Source: Bacillota bacterium
GTDB taxonomy: Bacteria; Bacillota; DTU030; DUMP01
Direction of reading: 5' to 3'
DNA length: 43,002 nt
NCBI GenBank assembly: GCA_030153805.1
Contig: JASKLG010000004.1
Location: forward strand, 1-43,002
Shown here: in pieces, positions 17,427 to 28,439 of the stretch
Layout of the letters: each line of letters starts with the position of its first letter
How positions within the stretch are numbered: the stretch's first letter is position 1
Notes under the pieces: model-generated
What the model was told of the DNA's origin: nothing
The model's input: the letters and a program-made list of their open reading frames with translations, nothing else
Databases searched by the model: none
Position numbers and translations under genes: made by a program

Positions 17427-18398
17427 CTAACAGATTTCTTTTACTGCTGCTATGATGTCCTCTACCTGCGGCAGCATCAGGGGCTCCAGAGCTGGGCTGA
17501 ACGGGACCGGCACGAACTTAGCGCCAACGCGCTTAATTGGTCCATCCAGGTAATCGATTATTTCTTCGGCTACCACTGCAGCCACTTCCGACCCCACGCC
17601 GCCGTTCTTCGTGGCTTCGTGGGCGATCACCAGATGCTTTGTCTTTTTCACCGAAGCGAAAATAGTTTCCTTGTCGAGGGGTACAATGGTGCGAAGGTCG
17701 ATGACCTCGGCTTCAATACCCTCTTCAGCCAGTTTTTCTGCGGCCTTAAGGGCTTTATGGAGGGTGATGGAGTAGGAGACGATGGTAACATCTCTACCTT
17801 CCCGCACCACCTTGGCCTTGCCGATGGGCACGAGGAACTCGCCGTCCGGCACCGGCCCCTTCATGCGGAAGAGGTCCTTGTTTTCAAAGTAAAGCACAGG
17901 ATTGTCGTCCCGGATGGCGGCTTTCAAGAGGCCCTTGGCGTCCGCCGGGTTGGAAGGGATGACCACTTTCAGACCCGGTACGTGTACAAACCAGGCTTCC
18001 AAACTTTGGGAATGCTGGGCGGCGGCGGAACGAGCCGCGCCGTCCGGGGCGCGTAGAACCATGGGGACCTTGCACTGGCCGCCGAACATGTAACGAATCT
18101 TGGCCATCTGGTTTACAACCTCGTCCATGGCCACGGTGATGAAGTCCACAAAGTGCATGTCCACCACCGGGCGCATTCCGGCCAGAGCAGCGCCTACGCC
18201 GGCGCCGACGATGGCCGTTTCGGAAATGGGGGTGTCGCGTACCCGGTCGAAGCCGAATTTTTGCGGCAGTCCCTTAAACTGGCCAAAAATGCCGCCCTGG
18301 CGCGCGATATCTTCTCCCATAAGGAATACCCGGTTGTCGCGCTCCATCTCCTCGGCCATGGCTTCCATAGTTGCTTCGGCGAAGGTTATTTCCCGCAT
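17427..18398 (-). CDS. acoB: TPP-dependent 2-oxoacid/acetoin dehydrogenase E1, beta subunit
   Basis: This 323-residue protein pairs with the alpha subunit to form the E1 heterotetramer of the pyruvate, branched-chain or acetoin dehydrogenase family. It shows MREITFAEATMEAMAEEMERD, FLMGEDIARQGGIFGQFKGL, RDTPISETAIVGAGVGAALAGMRPVVDM and the C-terminal transketolase domain (VIDLRTIVPLDKETI, VIAHEATKNGGVGSEVAAVV). The length is normal. Its start overlaps the alpha-subunit end by 13 nt, so the two are coupled. The AcoR-like activator and sigma-54 promoter make acetoin the first guess for substrate; pyruvate or another 2-oxoacid cannot be excluded. No E2 (lipoyl) or E3 gene is in the window. Confidence 0.87.
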   Translation of the reverse strand: MREITFAEATMEAMAEEMERDNRVFLMGEDIARQGGIFGQFKGLPQKFGFDRVRDTPISETAIVGAGVGAALAGMRPVVDMHFVDFITVAMDEVVNQMAKIRYMFGGQCKVPMVLRAPDGAARSAAAQHSQSLEAWFVHVPGLKVVIPSNPADAKGLLKAAIRDDNPVLYFENKDLFRMKGPVPDGEFLVPIGKAKVVREGRDVTIVSYSITLHKALKAAEKLAEEGIEAEVIDLRTIVPLDKETIFASVKKTKHLVIAHEATKNGGVGSEVAAVVAEEIIDYLDGPIKRVGAKFVPVPFSPALEPLMLPQVEDIIAAVKEIC

Positions 18399-19375
18399 GC
18401 TGCTTCCCCGCTTTCTACGTAGAGATCTTCGAATAACTCTTCCGGAGCCGGGAAGGGGCTCTTCCTGGCAAAGTCTACCGCTGCCTCGATGTCTTCCCGT
18501 ACTTGGGCTTCAATTTCGGCCAACTCCCTTTCGGTGAGCCGGTTTGCACCCAGGACCTGCTGCCGGAAATTCTTCAGGGGATCGTCATTTTCCAGGTGTT
18601 CCTGAACTTCCTGGCGCGTCCGGTAAAGCTCCGGGTCACCCACGAAGTGGCCTTTGATCCGGTAGGTTTTCGCCTCAAGGAGGGTGGGGCCGCCGCCCGA
18701 ACGAGCGCGCTCTACGGCCGCTTGAGCGGCTTCATAGACCGCAAAGACATCGTTACCGTTGACGACCACACCCGGGATGCCGTAACCTATGGCCCGGTCG
18801 GCGATATTCTCCACCGAAGTGCTAGTGCGGTAAGGAGTGGTTGAGGCATACTGGTTGTTTTCACAGACAAAGACTACGGGCAATTTCCAGACGGCGGCCA
18901 TGTTTAGTCCTTCATGAAAAGTACCGCGGTTGGAGGCCCCGTCGCCGAAGAAGCAAACTGCTACCTGATCAGTACCCATAAGCCTGGCCGCCAGCGCTGC
19001 TCCTACCGCCAGGTTAAAACCACCGCCGACTACGCCGTTGGCTCCAAGCATGCCGATGGAAAAATCGGCGATGTGCATAGAGCCGCCTTTGCCCCGGCAG
19101 TAACCGGTGCGCTTGCCGAAAATTTCGGCCATCATTCGCTTGAGGTCGGCGCCCTTGGCGATGGTGTGTCCGTGGCCGCGGTGGGTGCTGGTGATGTAAT
19201 CGGTTTTCCTGAGATTGGCCATTACTCCGGTAGCCACTGCTTCCTCGCCGATGTAAAGGTGAACGAATCCGGGGATTTCGCCCGCCAAGAAGAGGTCGTT
19301 GACCCTTTCTTCAAAGGAGCGAATCGTATACATGGTCCGGTAAAAACCTTTAAGCTGTTCTTGCGAAAATTCCAA
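18386..19375 (-). CDS. acoA: TPP-dependent 2-oxoacid/acetoin dehydrogenase E1, alpha subunit
   Basis: This is a 329-residue E1 alpha subunit, the usual size. The TPP-binding motif is GDGASNRG at 144-151, ending with CENNQYAS about 30 residues later. HIYEW-type motifs are absent, as expected. Other family blocks are YIGEEAVATGVMANL, STHRGHGHTIAKGADL, GYCRGKGGSMHIAD and a C-terminal RIKGHFVGDPELYR. The start is TTG 19375 with AAGGAGGT 10 nt upstream. It is the first gene of a minus-strand operon (acoA-acoB-dctP-dctQ-dctM-tdh) behind a sigma-54 promoter. E1 enzymes decarboxylate or cleave the substrate on TPP and pass the acyl unit to a lipoyl E2; that partner is not encoded here. Confidence 0.87.
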   Translation of the reverse strand: MEFSQEQLKGFYRTMYTIRSFEERVNDLFLAGEIPGFVHLYIGEEAVATGVMANLRKTDYITSTHRGHGHTIAKGADLKRMMAEIFGKRTGYCRGKGGSMHIADFSIGMLGANGVVGGGFNLAVGAALAARLMGTDQVAVCFFGDGASNRGTFHEGLNMAAVWKLPVVFVCENNQYASTTPYRTSTSVENIADRAIGYGIPGVVVNGNDVFAVYEAAQAAVERARSGGGPTLLEAKTYRIKGHFVGDPELYRTRQEVQEHLENDDPLKNFRQQVLGANRLTERELAEIEAQVREDIEAAVDFARKSPFPAPEELFEDLYVESGEAACGK

Positions 19376-19474
19376 AACCTACCGCACCTCCTTGCAACTG
19401 AAAACGGCCTTTTTCTGCACTTTTTTGGTAAAGGGGAAAGCGGCCGGCCGTTATTCGCACTTAACTATGAGGGC

Positions 19475-19492
19475 ATGCAAGGGTTGTGCCAG
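19475..19492 (-). promoter_or_regulatory. Sigma-54 (-24/-12) promoter of the acoA operon
   Basis: On the minus strand TGGCAC (19491-19486), five bases, then TTGC (19480-19477) matches the sigma-54 consensus TGGCAC-N5-TTGC exactly, and an A follows the TTGC as expected. It lies about 100 nt upstream of the acoA TTG, leaving a leader of about 90 nt. The next gene upstream encodes a sigma-54 activator. Confidence 0.85.
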
Positions 19493-19565
19493 TAAGTTTG
19501 GAAGGTTTCAGCAGAAAAAACAAGGGGGCTTTTACCCCTTAGCTCTTTTCTAGAGTGTTCCCTAC

Positions 19566-19669
19566 TGCTCAAATTTTGCGCAGTGCAGCAGCCGGGAAAA
19601 TGGAAAAGCTGATCACGGCAGGAATTCATGGCTCTGCTCAAAAATAGGACAGTGCACAAAATTTGAGCA
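19566..19669. promoter_or_regulatory. Candidate enhancer (UAS) sites for the AcoR-like activator
   Basis: Two 17-bp palindromes fit TGCNCAAAWTTTGNGCA perfectly: one at 19566-19582 and one at 19653-19669. Their centres are 87 bp apart and lie about 84 and 171 bp upstream of the -24 box, the usual enhancer range. A third, half-conserved copy begins at 19635 (TGCTCAAA left half, then CAGTGCA 19650-19656, also seen after the first site). No other copy was noticed in the window. Confidence 0.7.
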
Positions 19670-19687
19670 TAGACAGCTGCCGGCCCC

Positions 19688-21655
19688 TTAACCGGCACGA
19701 ATGTGGTACTTCTTAAGCTTGTTATAGAGTGTGTTCCGACTGATCTTAAGGAGGCGGGCGGCCAGAGATATGTTACCGCCTACCGCCTGAAGGGCCTGCT
19801 CAATAGCTCTTTTTTCCAGTTCTTCGATTGAAAGCGGCTCACTGAAGACAGGTCCTGCCGCCTGCTGATGCTTCAGGAAGCGTAATACTTCTGCCGCGCT
19901 GATCTCTTTTCCGCGCGCCATATTTACAGCCCGCTCAATAACATTCTCCAACTCGCGCACATTCCCTGGCCACGGGTACGAGCGCAGGATTTGCAGTGCA
20001 CCGGGGCTGAATGAGTGTACTTCGTGACCTAGTTTGCGGCTGATCTTCTCAGTAAGCCGTTCCACCAAAAGGTCCAGGTCGCTGCCTCGCTGCCTTAGCG
20101 GGGGTATAGGGATGAAGATGACGTTGAGCCGGTAATAGAGATCGCGCCGGAAATTGCCCTGCTCCACTTCGTAGGCCAAATCCTTATTGGTGGCAGCAAT
20201 GACGCGCACGTCGCAGTCAATATAATGGGTGCCTCCCAGGCGTACTACCCGGTGTTCCTGAAGCACGCGGAGGAGTTTGGCCTGCATATCGAGAGGCATG
20301 TCGCCGATTTCATCGAGAAAGATGGTTCCACCGGAGGCCAGCTCGAACTTCCCAGGCCGGCCGCCGCGCGAGGCTCCGGTGAAGGCGCCTTCCTCGTAAC
20401 CGAAAAGCTCGCTTTCAATAAGCTCGCGCGGCAGGGCGGCACAGTTTAGGGCTACAAACGGCCCCTCACGCCGGTTACTGGCATTGTGGATGGCCTGGGC
20501 GAAAAGCTCCTTGCCGGTGCCGCTTTCGCCCTGCAGCAGCACCGGGGAGGAACTTTGCGCGGCGATCTTGGCCAGCCGCACGCATTCTGCCATTTCCCGG
20601 CTCTCGCCCAGAATATCGGCGAAGGTGAAGTTGGCCGTAGCTCCGACCATCTGGTTGACCATTTTGCGCACGCGCTTAATCTCGCGGAAGGTGTCAACAA
20701 CGCCGGTAAGATTGCCATTTTCGTCGCGTATAGGGACGGCCGTCTTAATAAAATGCTTGAAGCCAGTTCCGGTCTTCACCATGAACTCCCGGTCTACATA
20801 GCCCTGGCCCGTCTCCAGCACGGAAAGCACCACCGGCCTGAAGTCCACGATGTCTCCGATGTACTGCCCGATAACCTTTTTCGGATCGACCCCAAGGATG
20901 CGCCCGCCGGTGGCGTTCATATACGTGATGTGGCCGGTGCGGTCGATGGTGAGGAGGCCATCGGACATGGACTCCACGATGGCTTCTTGATATTTGTGCT
21001 GCAGCTTGATCTCTTCTGCTGCTTGGCGCATGGCCAGCTGACCTTCGATGGCGCGGGCTGCAGCCACAACCATGCCCAAGGTATGAGGGTGAACGGCTTC
21101 GAGGACGCCCGAGACGTTGAGCGCTCCCCAAACTTGCCCGTCTGGCCCCAAAATGGGAGCGGCCGAGCAGGCAAAGGGGTGATGGGCGCGGCAATAGTGT
21201 TGGTATCCGGCTACCTGTACAGGGATTTTCTCTCTGAGTGCCGTGCCGATCGCCGTGTTACCCACGGTATTCTCGCGCCAGACGGCGCCGGGCACGAAGT
21301 TAAGCGCGCTGGCCGAGGCCTTGAGGATGGCCGGATCGCCGCGCACCTCGATCACCACGCCTTCCCTGTCCACCAGGACCACGGCAAAACCCGAGCCCTG
21401 CACAAACTCGTACAGGCTGGTCAGAAAGGGCCGTGCCACCTCGAGCAGGTCGGCATTGGCTGCAAGGCGTGCGGCATACTCCGGCGGCGGGAGGACCTCA
21501 TGGCAGAAACCCCGTTCCGGGTCCACGCCCAATTGCCGGCAGCGTTGCCAGGCCTGAGCCACAAGGAGCGGCACCTCGGAGAGCAGCTCTCCCCGCTCAA
21601 TGAACGTTTCCCACGCTTCCTTCAGGTTGCTCACGGGAGGCTGCACTACAGGCAT
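19688..21655 (-). CDS. acoR: Sigma-54-dependent transcriptional activator, AcoR-like (GAF-PAS-AAA+-Fis)
   Basis: This 655-residue protein is an enhancer-binding activator of sigma-54 RNA polymerase. In order it has an N-terminal AcoR-type region with a GAF domain (about 75-205, [18 protein letters not shown]), a PAS domain (about 225-335), and an AAA+ domain. The AAA+ domain has Walker A GESGTGKE near 375-382, the sigma-54-contacting loop GAFTGA near 421-426, and Walker [14 protein letters not shown] Fis-type helix-turn-helix ends the protein (about 615-655, [19 protein letters not shown]). AcoR senses acetoin or its breakdown in Bacillus; the ligand here is unknown. The ATG follows GGAAGG. 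It lies upstream of acoA on the same strand, with the palindromes and -24/-12 promoter between. Confidence 0.92.
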   Translation of the reverse strand: MPVVQPPVSNLKEAWETFIERGELLSEVPLLVAQAWQRCRQLGVDPERGFCHEVLPPPEYAARLAANADLLEVARPFLTSLYEFVQGSGFAVVLVDREGVVIEVRGDPAILKASASALNFVPGAVWRENTVGNTAIGTALREKIPVQVAGYQHYCRAHHPFACSAAPILGPDGQVWGALNVSGVLEAVHPHTLGMVVAAARAIEGQLAMRQAAEEIKLQHKYQEAIVESMSDGLLTIDRTGHITYMNATGGRILGVDPKKVIGQYIGDIVDFRPVVLSVLETGQGYVDREFMVKTGTGFKHFIKTAVPIRDENGNLTGVVDTFREIKRVRKMVNQMVGATANFTFADILGESREMAECVRLAKIAAQSSSPVLLQGESGTGKELFAQAIHNASNRREGPFVALNCAALPRELIESELFGYEEGAFTGASRGGRPGKFELASGGTIFLDEIGDMPLDMQAKLLRVLQEHRVVRLGGTHYIDCDVRVIAATNKDLAYEVEQGNFRRDLYYRLNVIFIPIPPLRQRGSDLDLLVERLTEKISRKLGHEVHSFSPGALQILRSYPWPGNVRELENVIERAVNMARGKEISAAEVLRFLKHQQAAGPVFSEPLSIEELEKRAIEQALQAVGGNISLAARLLKISRNTLYNKLKKYHIRAG

Positions 21656-22113
21656 TACCTTCCTATCCCCCCTATGTTCAAGGTTTGCTAAGATTAGCGT
21701 TTTCTCAGTTTATTTCTTTAGATTCGTTCTACTCTAGGAAGAATCCTCCCTGACTCCGTAGTAACTTTTCCAGGATGGCTCTCTTGGCGTGTGGCGAAGC
21801 CGGAGCAAAAAGTTCGGCGGCCGAGAATGATTTTCTGACTACATGTAGAATAAATTCAAGAGCAGCTAAGTGAGCGTTGAACTTTAAAAGTGTATCAATT
21901 GTACCTGGTGAATATTACCTAATGTGGGTAAATACCGAAAATGAGAACGCACCTATAAGGGCTCCGGCGAGCGGCGACGTGCGCTTTTAGGCGGACGGCT
22001 TCTGGAAGCGGCGCGGCTTATACCAACTGCACTGCATTGCCCAGAGGCACTCCTACATCATTATGGCTGGCGTAGGAGGAGCCGGCGGGGCTTTAGAGAC
22101 GGGGGGAGGCTTC
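21656..22113. other. Divergent intergenic region between acoR and lacI
   Basis: These 458 nt separate two divergent regulators. I see no confident promoter. The stretch 21815-21960 is visibly richer in A/T than its neighbours and contains short imperfect dyads such as GGTGAATATTACC (21908-21920) and GGTAAATACC (21926-21935) that could be operators. An in-frame ATG at 22063 could extend lacI but lacks a ribosome site. Confidence 0.4.
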
Positions 22114-23142
22114 TTGAGCGTAACCATCAAAGACATTGCCCGGCTGGCGGGCGTATCCCACACTACTGTGGCACGCGCCCTTAACGGGCAACCGGGGGTG
22201 AGCGAAGAGACTCGTGCGCGCATCGTGGAACTGGCCCAGCGGCTGCGCTACCAGTCCAACGCCCTGGCGCGGGGGCTGGTGACCCGCCGCAGCCAAAGCA
22301 TAGGCCTCTTAGTGCCTGATATGGCCAACCCGTTTTACGTGCAGGTGGCTAAGGGCATCGAGCAGGTGGCGGTTGAGGCCCACTACAGCTTAGTTATCTG
22401 CGACTCCGATCACGACCAGCAAAAGGAAATCAAGTACGTCCGTTTCCTCCGGGAAAAGCAGGTAGACGGCATGCTGGTGGTCCCGCTCCAGAAAGAAAAA
22501 CAGCATTTTGTAGAGCTCTGCCTGGATGGTTTTCCTTTCGTCTTTATTGACCGCTATTTTCCCGACCTTCCCGTCCCCGGCGTCGTGAGCGACAATTATG
22601 GCGGGGCCAAGAAGGCCGTAGAGCATCTCCTCCAGCTTGGTTACCGCAGGATTGCTTTTCTGGTAGGAACAAGAGGAGGGTATGCGGCAGCGGAACGCCT
22701 CCGCGCCTACTGTGACGCTCTTAAAGGGGCCGGTTTTCCGGTGCGTGAAGATTACGTGCTGGAGACGCGGGGCGGTTATGCCGACGGCTACCGCCGGGCG
22801 CAGGACCTACTGCACCTGTCCCCGCTTCCCGAGGCCGTTCTGGCCGCCAATGATATGGTAGCCCTGGGGGTCATGCGCTACTTTGCCGAGCGGGGAGTGC
22901 GCATCCCTGAGGAAATGGCGCTGGTCGGCTTTGACGATATTGATTTTGCCGGCATGTTACCTGTACCTCTTACCACCGTGCGCCAGCACCCCCGGGAAAT
23001 CGGCCGCAAGGCGGCAGAGCTTCTTCTTGATCTCGTTGAGGGCCGGCGTGAACGTCAAACTTCGGGACAGGCAATCGTATTCCCAACGGAATTGGTGGTG
23101 CGAAATTCGTGCGGCGTGCGCCGCGACGCACCGCAAAGATAA
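22114..23142 (+). CDS. LacI family transcriptional regulator
   Basis: This is a 342-residue repressor-type protein. The N-terminal helix-turn-helix and hinge are canonical: SVTIKDIARLAGVSHTTVARALNGQPGVSEETR, then NALARGLVTRRSQSIGLLVPD. The periplasmic-binding-protein-like effector domain follows (about 60-335; GMLVVPLQKEK, PFVFIDRYFP, GYRRIAFLVG, PEAVLAANDMVALGVM, LVGFDDIDFAGMLPVPLTTVRQ). Such proteins sense sugars or nucleosides. TTG 22114 is chosen because GGGGGGAGG ends 4 nt before it and because the family starts MxVTIKDIA. No sugar genes lie nearby, so its target is unknown; the acoR region or itself are the closest candidates. Confidence 0.9.
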   Translation: MSVTIKDIARLAGVSHTTVARALNGQPGVSEETRARIVELAQRLRYQSNALARGLVTRRSQSIGLLVPDMANPFYVQVAKGIEQVAVEAHYSLVICDSDHDQQKEIKYVRFLREKQVDGMLVVPLQKEKQHFVELCLDGFPFVFIDRYFPDLPVPGVVSDNYGGAKKAVEHLLQLGYRRIAFLVGTRGGYAAAERLRAYCDALKGAGFPVREDYVLETRGGYADGYRRAQDLLHLSPLPEAVLAANDMVALGVMRYFAERGVRIPEEMALVGFDDIDFAGMLPVPLTTVRQHPREIGRKAAELLLDLVEGRRERQTSGQAIVFPTELVVRNSCGVRRDAPQR

Positions 23143-23144
23143 AT

Positions 23145-23172
23145 AAAAGGACCCGCCGTACGCGGGTCCTTG
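23145..23172 (-). terminator. Terminator of sleB
   Basis: A 10-bp stem (23147-23156 with 23162-23171) around a 5-nt loop lies just past the sleB stop. On the minus strand it is followed by TTTTATTTAT, the T tract of a normal intrinsic terminator. It sits 2-3 nt after the convergent lacI stop and may slow plus-strand transcripts too. Confidence 0.8.
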
Positions 23173-23175
23173 AAC

Positions 23176-23847
23176 TTATTTAGCGAAAACGTGGTTGCCG
23201 ATTTGTGTTACAACCGGCCGGGTATAAATCCACGGCGACCAGGCCGTAGCCGGATTGTAGAAGTAGAGGGCACCGCCTGTGGGGTCTACACCAGATAAGG
23301 CATCCAGAGCCGCCCGTATGCTTTCCTCGTCCGGTGCTTGGTAAAAAGTCCCGTTCATGATTGGCTCAAAGGCATCTGCTTCGTAAAGGACACCTTCTAA
23401 GGTGTTCGGGAAACGCGGATCGCGAAGGCGATTGAGAATCACGGCTCCTACAGCCACTTTACCTTCGTAGGGTTCTCCCTGTGCCTCGGCATGGATCATT
23501 TGGGCCAAGAGCTGTACTTCGCGGCTTGAGGCACGCGGCGTACCGCGGGAAGCCAGAGTCTGGGTAGCTTGATACGATTGGGAACTCCTGTAGGGAATGG
23601 TGAGCACGTCGCCCGGATAAATCCAATCCGTCCAGATGTTGTTGGCCCGGCGTAGCTCCTCCACAGTTACGCCGTATCTCTGACTGATAAACCACAGCGT
23701 GTCGCCCGGCTGCACGATGTACGCCTGAGCTGCGGCAGAAGCAGGCGCAACGAAAACTAGAAACGCAGCTAGGCCGGCGACAATACCTTTCCTTTCCAGC
23801 ATCAAGTTGAACTTCTCCGACATGAACCGTGTTACTTTTTGCAGCAT
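23176..23847 (-). CDS. sleB: LysM-containing SleB-type cell wall hydrolase
   Basis: This is a 223-residue secreted protein. It has a signal peptide (about 1-40, hydrophobic GIVAGLAAFLVFVAPASAAAQA) and one LysM peptidoglycan-binding repeat (about 42-86, YIVQPGDTLWFISQRYGVTVEELRRANN). The C-terminal hydrolase-2/SleB domain (about 112-222) contains LLAQMIHAEAQGEPYEGKVAVGAVILNRL, with the glutamate expected for a lytic transglycosylase. SleB-type enzymes open the spore cortex during germination; others remodel vegetative walls. The ATG at 23847 follows AAAGGAG. A c-di-AMP riboswitch precedes it, linking wall hydrolysis to that signal, and a terminator follows. Confidence 0.9.
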   Translation of the reverse strand: MLQKVTRFMSEKFNLMLERKGIVAGLAAFLVFVAPASAAAQAYIVQPGDTLWFISQRYGVTVEELRRANNIWTDWIYPGDVLTIPYRSSQSYQATQTLASRGTPRASSREVQLLAQMIHAEAQGEPYEGKVAVGAVILNRLRDPRFPNTLEGVLYEADAFEPIMNGTFYQAPDEESIRAALDALSGVDPTGGALYFYNPATAWSPWIYTRPVVTQIGNHVFAK

Positions 23848-23861
23848 GTGTATCGCTCCTT

Positions 23862-23990
23862 TCCTTCACTCGCTTCCGGGGTTAGTTCCGGGTTAGGACC
23901 GAAGGATGTCCCTCTCCTTAAGGAGATTCACCCGCCGCAAGAGCGGCACTTCCCCCGTACCTCCCCAAAGGGAGGATTCAGCAAAGACAA
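23862..23990 (-). ncRNA. Cyclic di-AMP (ydaO/yuaA) riboswitch upstream of sleB
   Basis: Read on the minus strand the leader contains the conserved ydaO segments in order: GCTGAATCC, GGTACGGGGGAAGTGCC, GGGTGAATCT followed by a CTCC/GGAG hairpin, AGGGACATCCTTCGGTCC, TAACCCGGAACTAACCCCGG, and AAGCGAGTGAAGG leading to the ribosome site. These match the family pattern (AATCC, GGTACGG.GGAACC, GGGGTTAATC, AGGGA...GTCCC, ACCCG.CAGCTAAC, GGAGGC). The class binds c-di-AMP and usually turns off genes for wall hydrolases and K+ or osmolyte transport, which fits a LysM/SleB gene. Exact ends are approximate. Confidence 0.87.
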
Positions 23991-24027
23991 CCCGACGCTG
24001 CCCGTCAAGTTGTCCAAGGCTGTAACA

Positions 24028-24056
24028 ATGATAACAGATGAGGCCTGCCTTGTCAG
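24028..24056 (-). promoter_or_regulatory. Sigma-A promoter of the sleB riboswitch transcript
   Basis: On the minus strand CTGACA (-35, 24056-24051), 17 bp, then TATCAT (-10, 24033-24028). Each box has one mismatch to consensus. Transcription would start near 24021, about 30 nt before the aptamer. Confidence 0.7.
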
Positions 24057-24186
24057 GGGCGAGGAAGCGAGAAGAGCCTGCCCGGTTAGCGGTAGTTGGG
24101 CGTGAGGTACAAGCAGCGGCCTGCGGCGCAACGAAGGATGTGCTTCCGGCAGATAAAAGGGCCCTGGGAGTAAACTCCTAAAAAAT

Positions 24187-24207
24187 AAGGCCCTCTACCA
24201 GGGCCTA
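24187..24207 (-). terminator. Terminator of the small two-gene minus-strand operon
   Basis: AGGCCCT (24188-24194) pairs with AGGGCCT (24200-24206) around CTACC. On the minus strand the hairpin is followed by TTATTTTTTA. It overlaps the stop of the 67-residue gene. Confidence 0.75.
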
Positions 24208-24408
24208 AAGGCTGAGGATCATTTGTACAGTTTCCCCGTCGTAGCCCACCATGACCTCCCGTACCAGATCCGGTTGGACTACTTGACTGAGTTTACTTCT
24301 GGAGAGTTGGAGGAGATCAGTAGCGGAGATGTCTTCCAAAAGCTGCCGCTCATGCTCTTCTACCGAGAGGGTCACCGAAATTAAACCCTTAACTGCGGTA
24401 AGCTCCAT
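24205..24408 (-). CDS. Hypothetical small protein
   Basis: I do not recognise this 67-residue protein. It starts MELTAVKGLISVTLSVEEHERQLLEDISA and ends DGETVQMILSL. It has no membrane segment, cysteine or obvious motif, and looks like a mixed alpha/beta soluble protein. A G-run (GGGGGG) about 10 nt before the ATG could serve as ribosome site. It follows the Spo0E-like gene after 28 nt and ends inside an intrinsic terminator, so it appears to be the second gene of a real two-gene operon. That placement is the main support for its being coding. Confidence 0.5.
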   Translation of the reverse strand: MELTAVKGLISVTLSVEEHERQLLEDISATDLLQLSRSKLSQVVQPDLVREVMVGYDGETVQMILSL

Positions 24409-24436
24409 GCCAACTTAACCCCCCAACCCAAGCGTT

Positions 24437-24667
24437 TTATTTTTTAGCTTCCGCTTCGCTCACCCCTCGAGTTTCATCGCCGGCCCCGGACATGTCGGCC
24501 TGCAGCTGGGCGATGAGTTCATCCAGCCTCAGAGAAAGCTCGTAAACAACCGGTGTGCGCAGTTGGGACGGATTGGAACTGACCAGGCGGTAGAGCTTTT
24601 CCCGGAGGGCTTCGATCTCTTGATCGAGCTCGCGCAGCCGCCGGGGCTTCTCACTCACAACCTTCAC
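24437..24667 (-). CDS. Spo0E-like aspartyl-phosphate phosphatase family protein
   Basis: This 76-residue protein has the helical-hairpin pattern of the Spo0E family: LDQEIEALREKLYRLV, a short turn with NPSQLRTP, then VYELSLRLDELIAQL. The SLRLD motif at 45-49 corresponds to the family SQxLD active motif, though Gln is replaced by Leu. Spo0E-type proteins dephosphorylate Spo0A and delay sporulation. GTG 24667 is chosen; the longer frame from TTG 24709 would start inside the promoter. The acidic tail (GDETRGVSEAEAKK) is unusual. It is divergent from mfd. Function is inferred from the pattern only. Confidence 0.68.
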   Translation of the reverse strand: MKVVSEKPRRLRELDQEIEALREKLYRLVSSNPSQLRTPVVYELSLRLDELIAQLQADMSGAGDETRGVSEAEAKK

Positions 24668-24700
24668 TCCGCTCGCCCCTTTCCTGCGATCTATGTCAAT

Positions 24701-24729
24701 ATTATACAATTATGGTAAGAAGAATCCAA
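24701..24729 (-). promoter_or_regulatory. Sigma-A promoter of the Spo0E-like gene
   Basis: On the minus strand TTGGAT (24729-24724), 17 bp, then a perfect TATAAT (24706-24701). Transcription would start near 24694, which rules out the upstream TTG start of the gene. Confidence 0.7.
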
Positions 24730-24774
24730 GAGCCGGCATATAAAAACTTACTTAGAGGTTTGCTGGGACTAAAC

Positions 24775-24803
24775 TTGCACCTCTTTATTGCCCCCGATAT
24801 AAT
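24775..24803 (+). promoter_or_regulatory. Sigma-A promoter of mfd
   Basis: TTGCAC (24775-24780), 17 bp, then TATAAT (24798-24803). It is divergent from the Spo0E-like promoter, with the two -35 boxes about 45 bp apart. It gives mfd its own promoter, separate from pth. Confidence 0.78.
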
Positions 24804-24820
24804 AAAGTAGGCGGAAAGGG

Positions 24821-24852
24821 CGAGGCGCCGGAGTTTGCGCCTCGTTGCTTTT
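24821..24852 (+). terminator. Hairpin in the mfd leader, possible attenuator
   Basis: CGAGGCGC (24821-24828) pairs with GCGCCTCG (24837-24844) and is followed by TTGCTTTTA, so it resembles a weak terminator. It lies between the mfd promoter and its ribosome site. No competing structure or known riboswitch was recognised. Confidence 0.45.
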
Positions 24853-24879
24853 ACTTGACTCCCGATAGGGGGGAAAAGG

Positions 24880-28383
<3,504 letters not shown>

Positions 28384-28439
28384 AGCCTTGGCGATGCCGA
28401 GTCGTGGTGGCCAACGAAAAAATTAAGGGGGCAAATTTG

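Noticed and set aside
20486-21691. Open frame of about 400 codons on the plus strand opposite acoR
   Set aside because: Antisense of the AcoR-like gene, whose domains are unmistakable. The antisense product is low in hydrophobic order and has no ribosome site.
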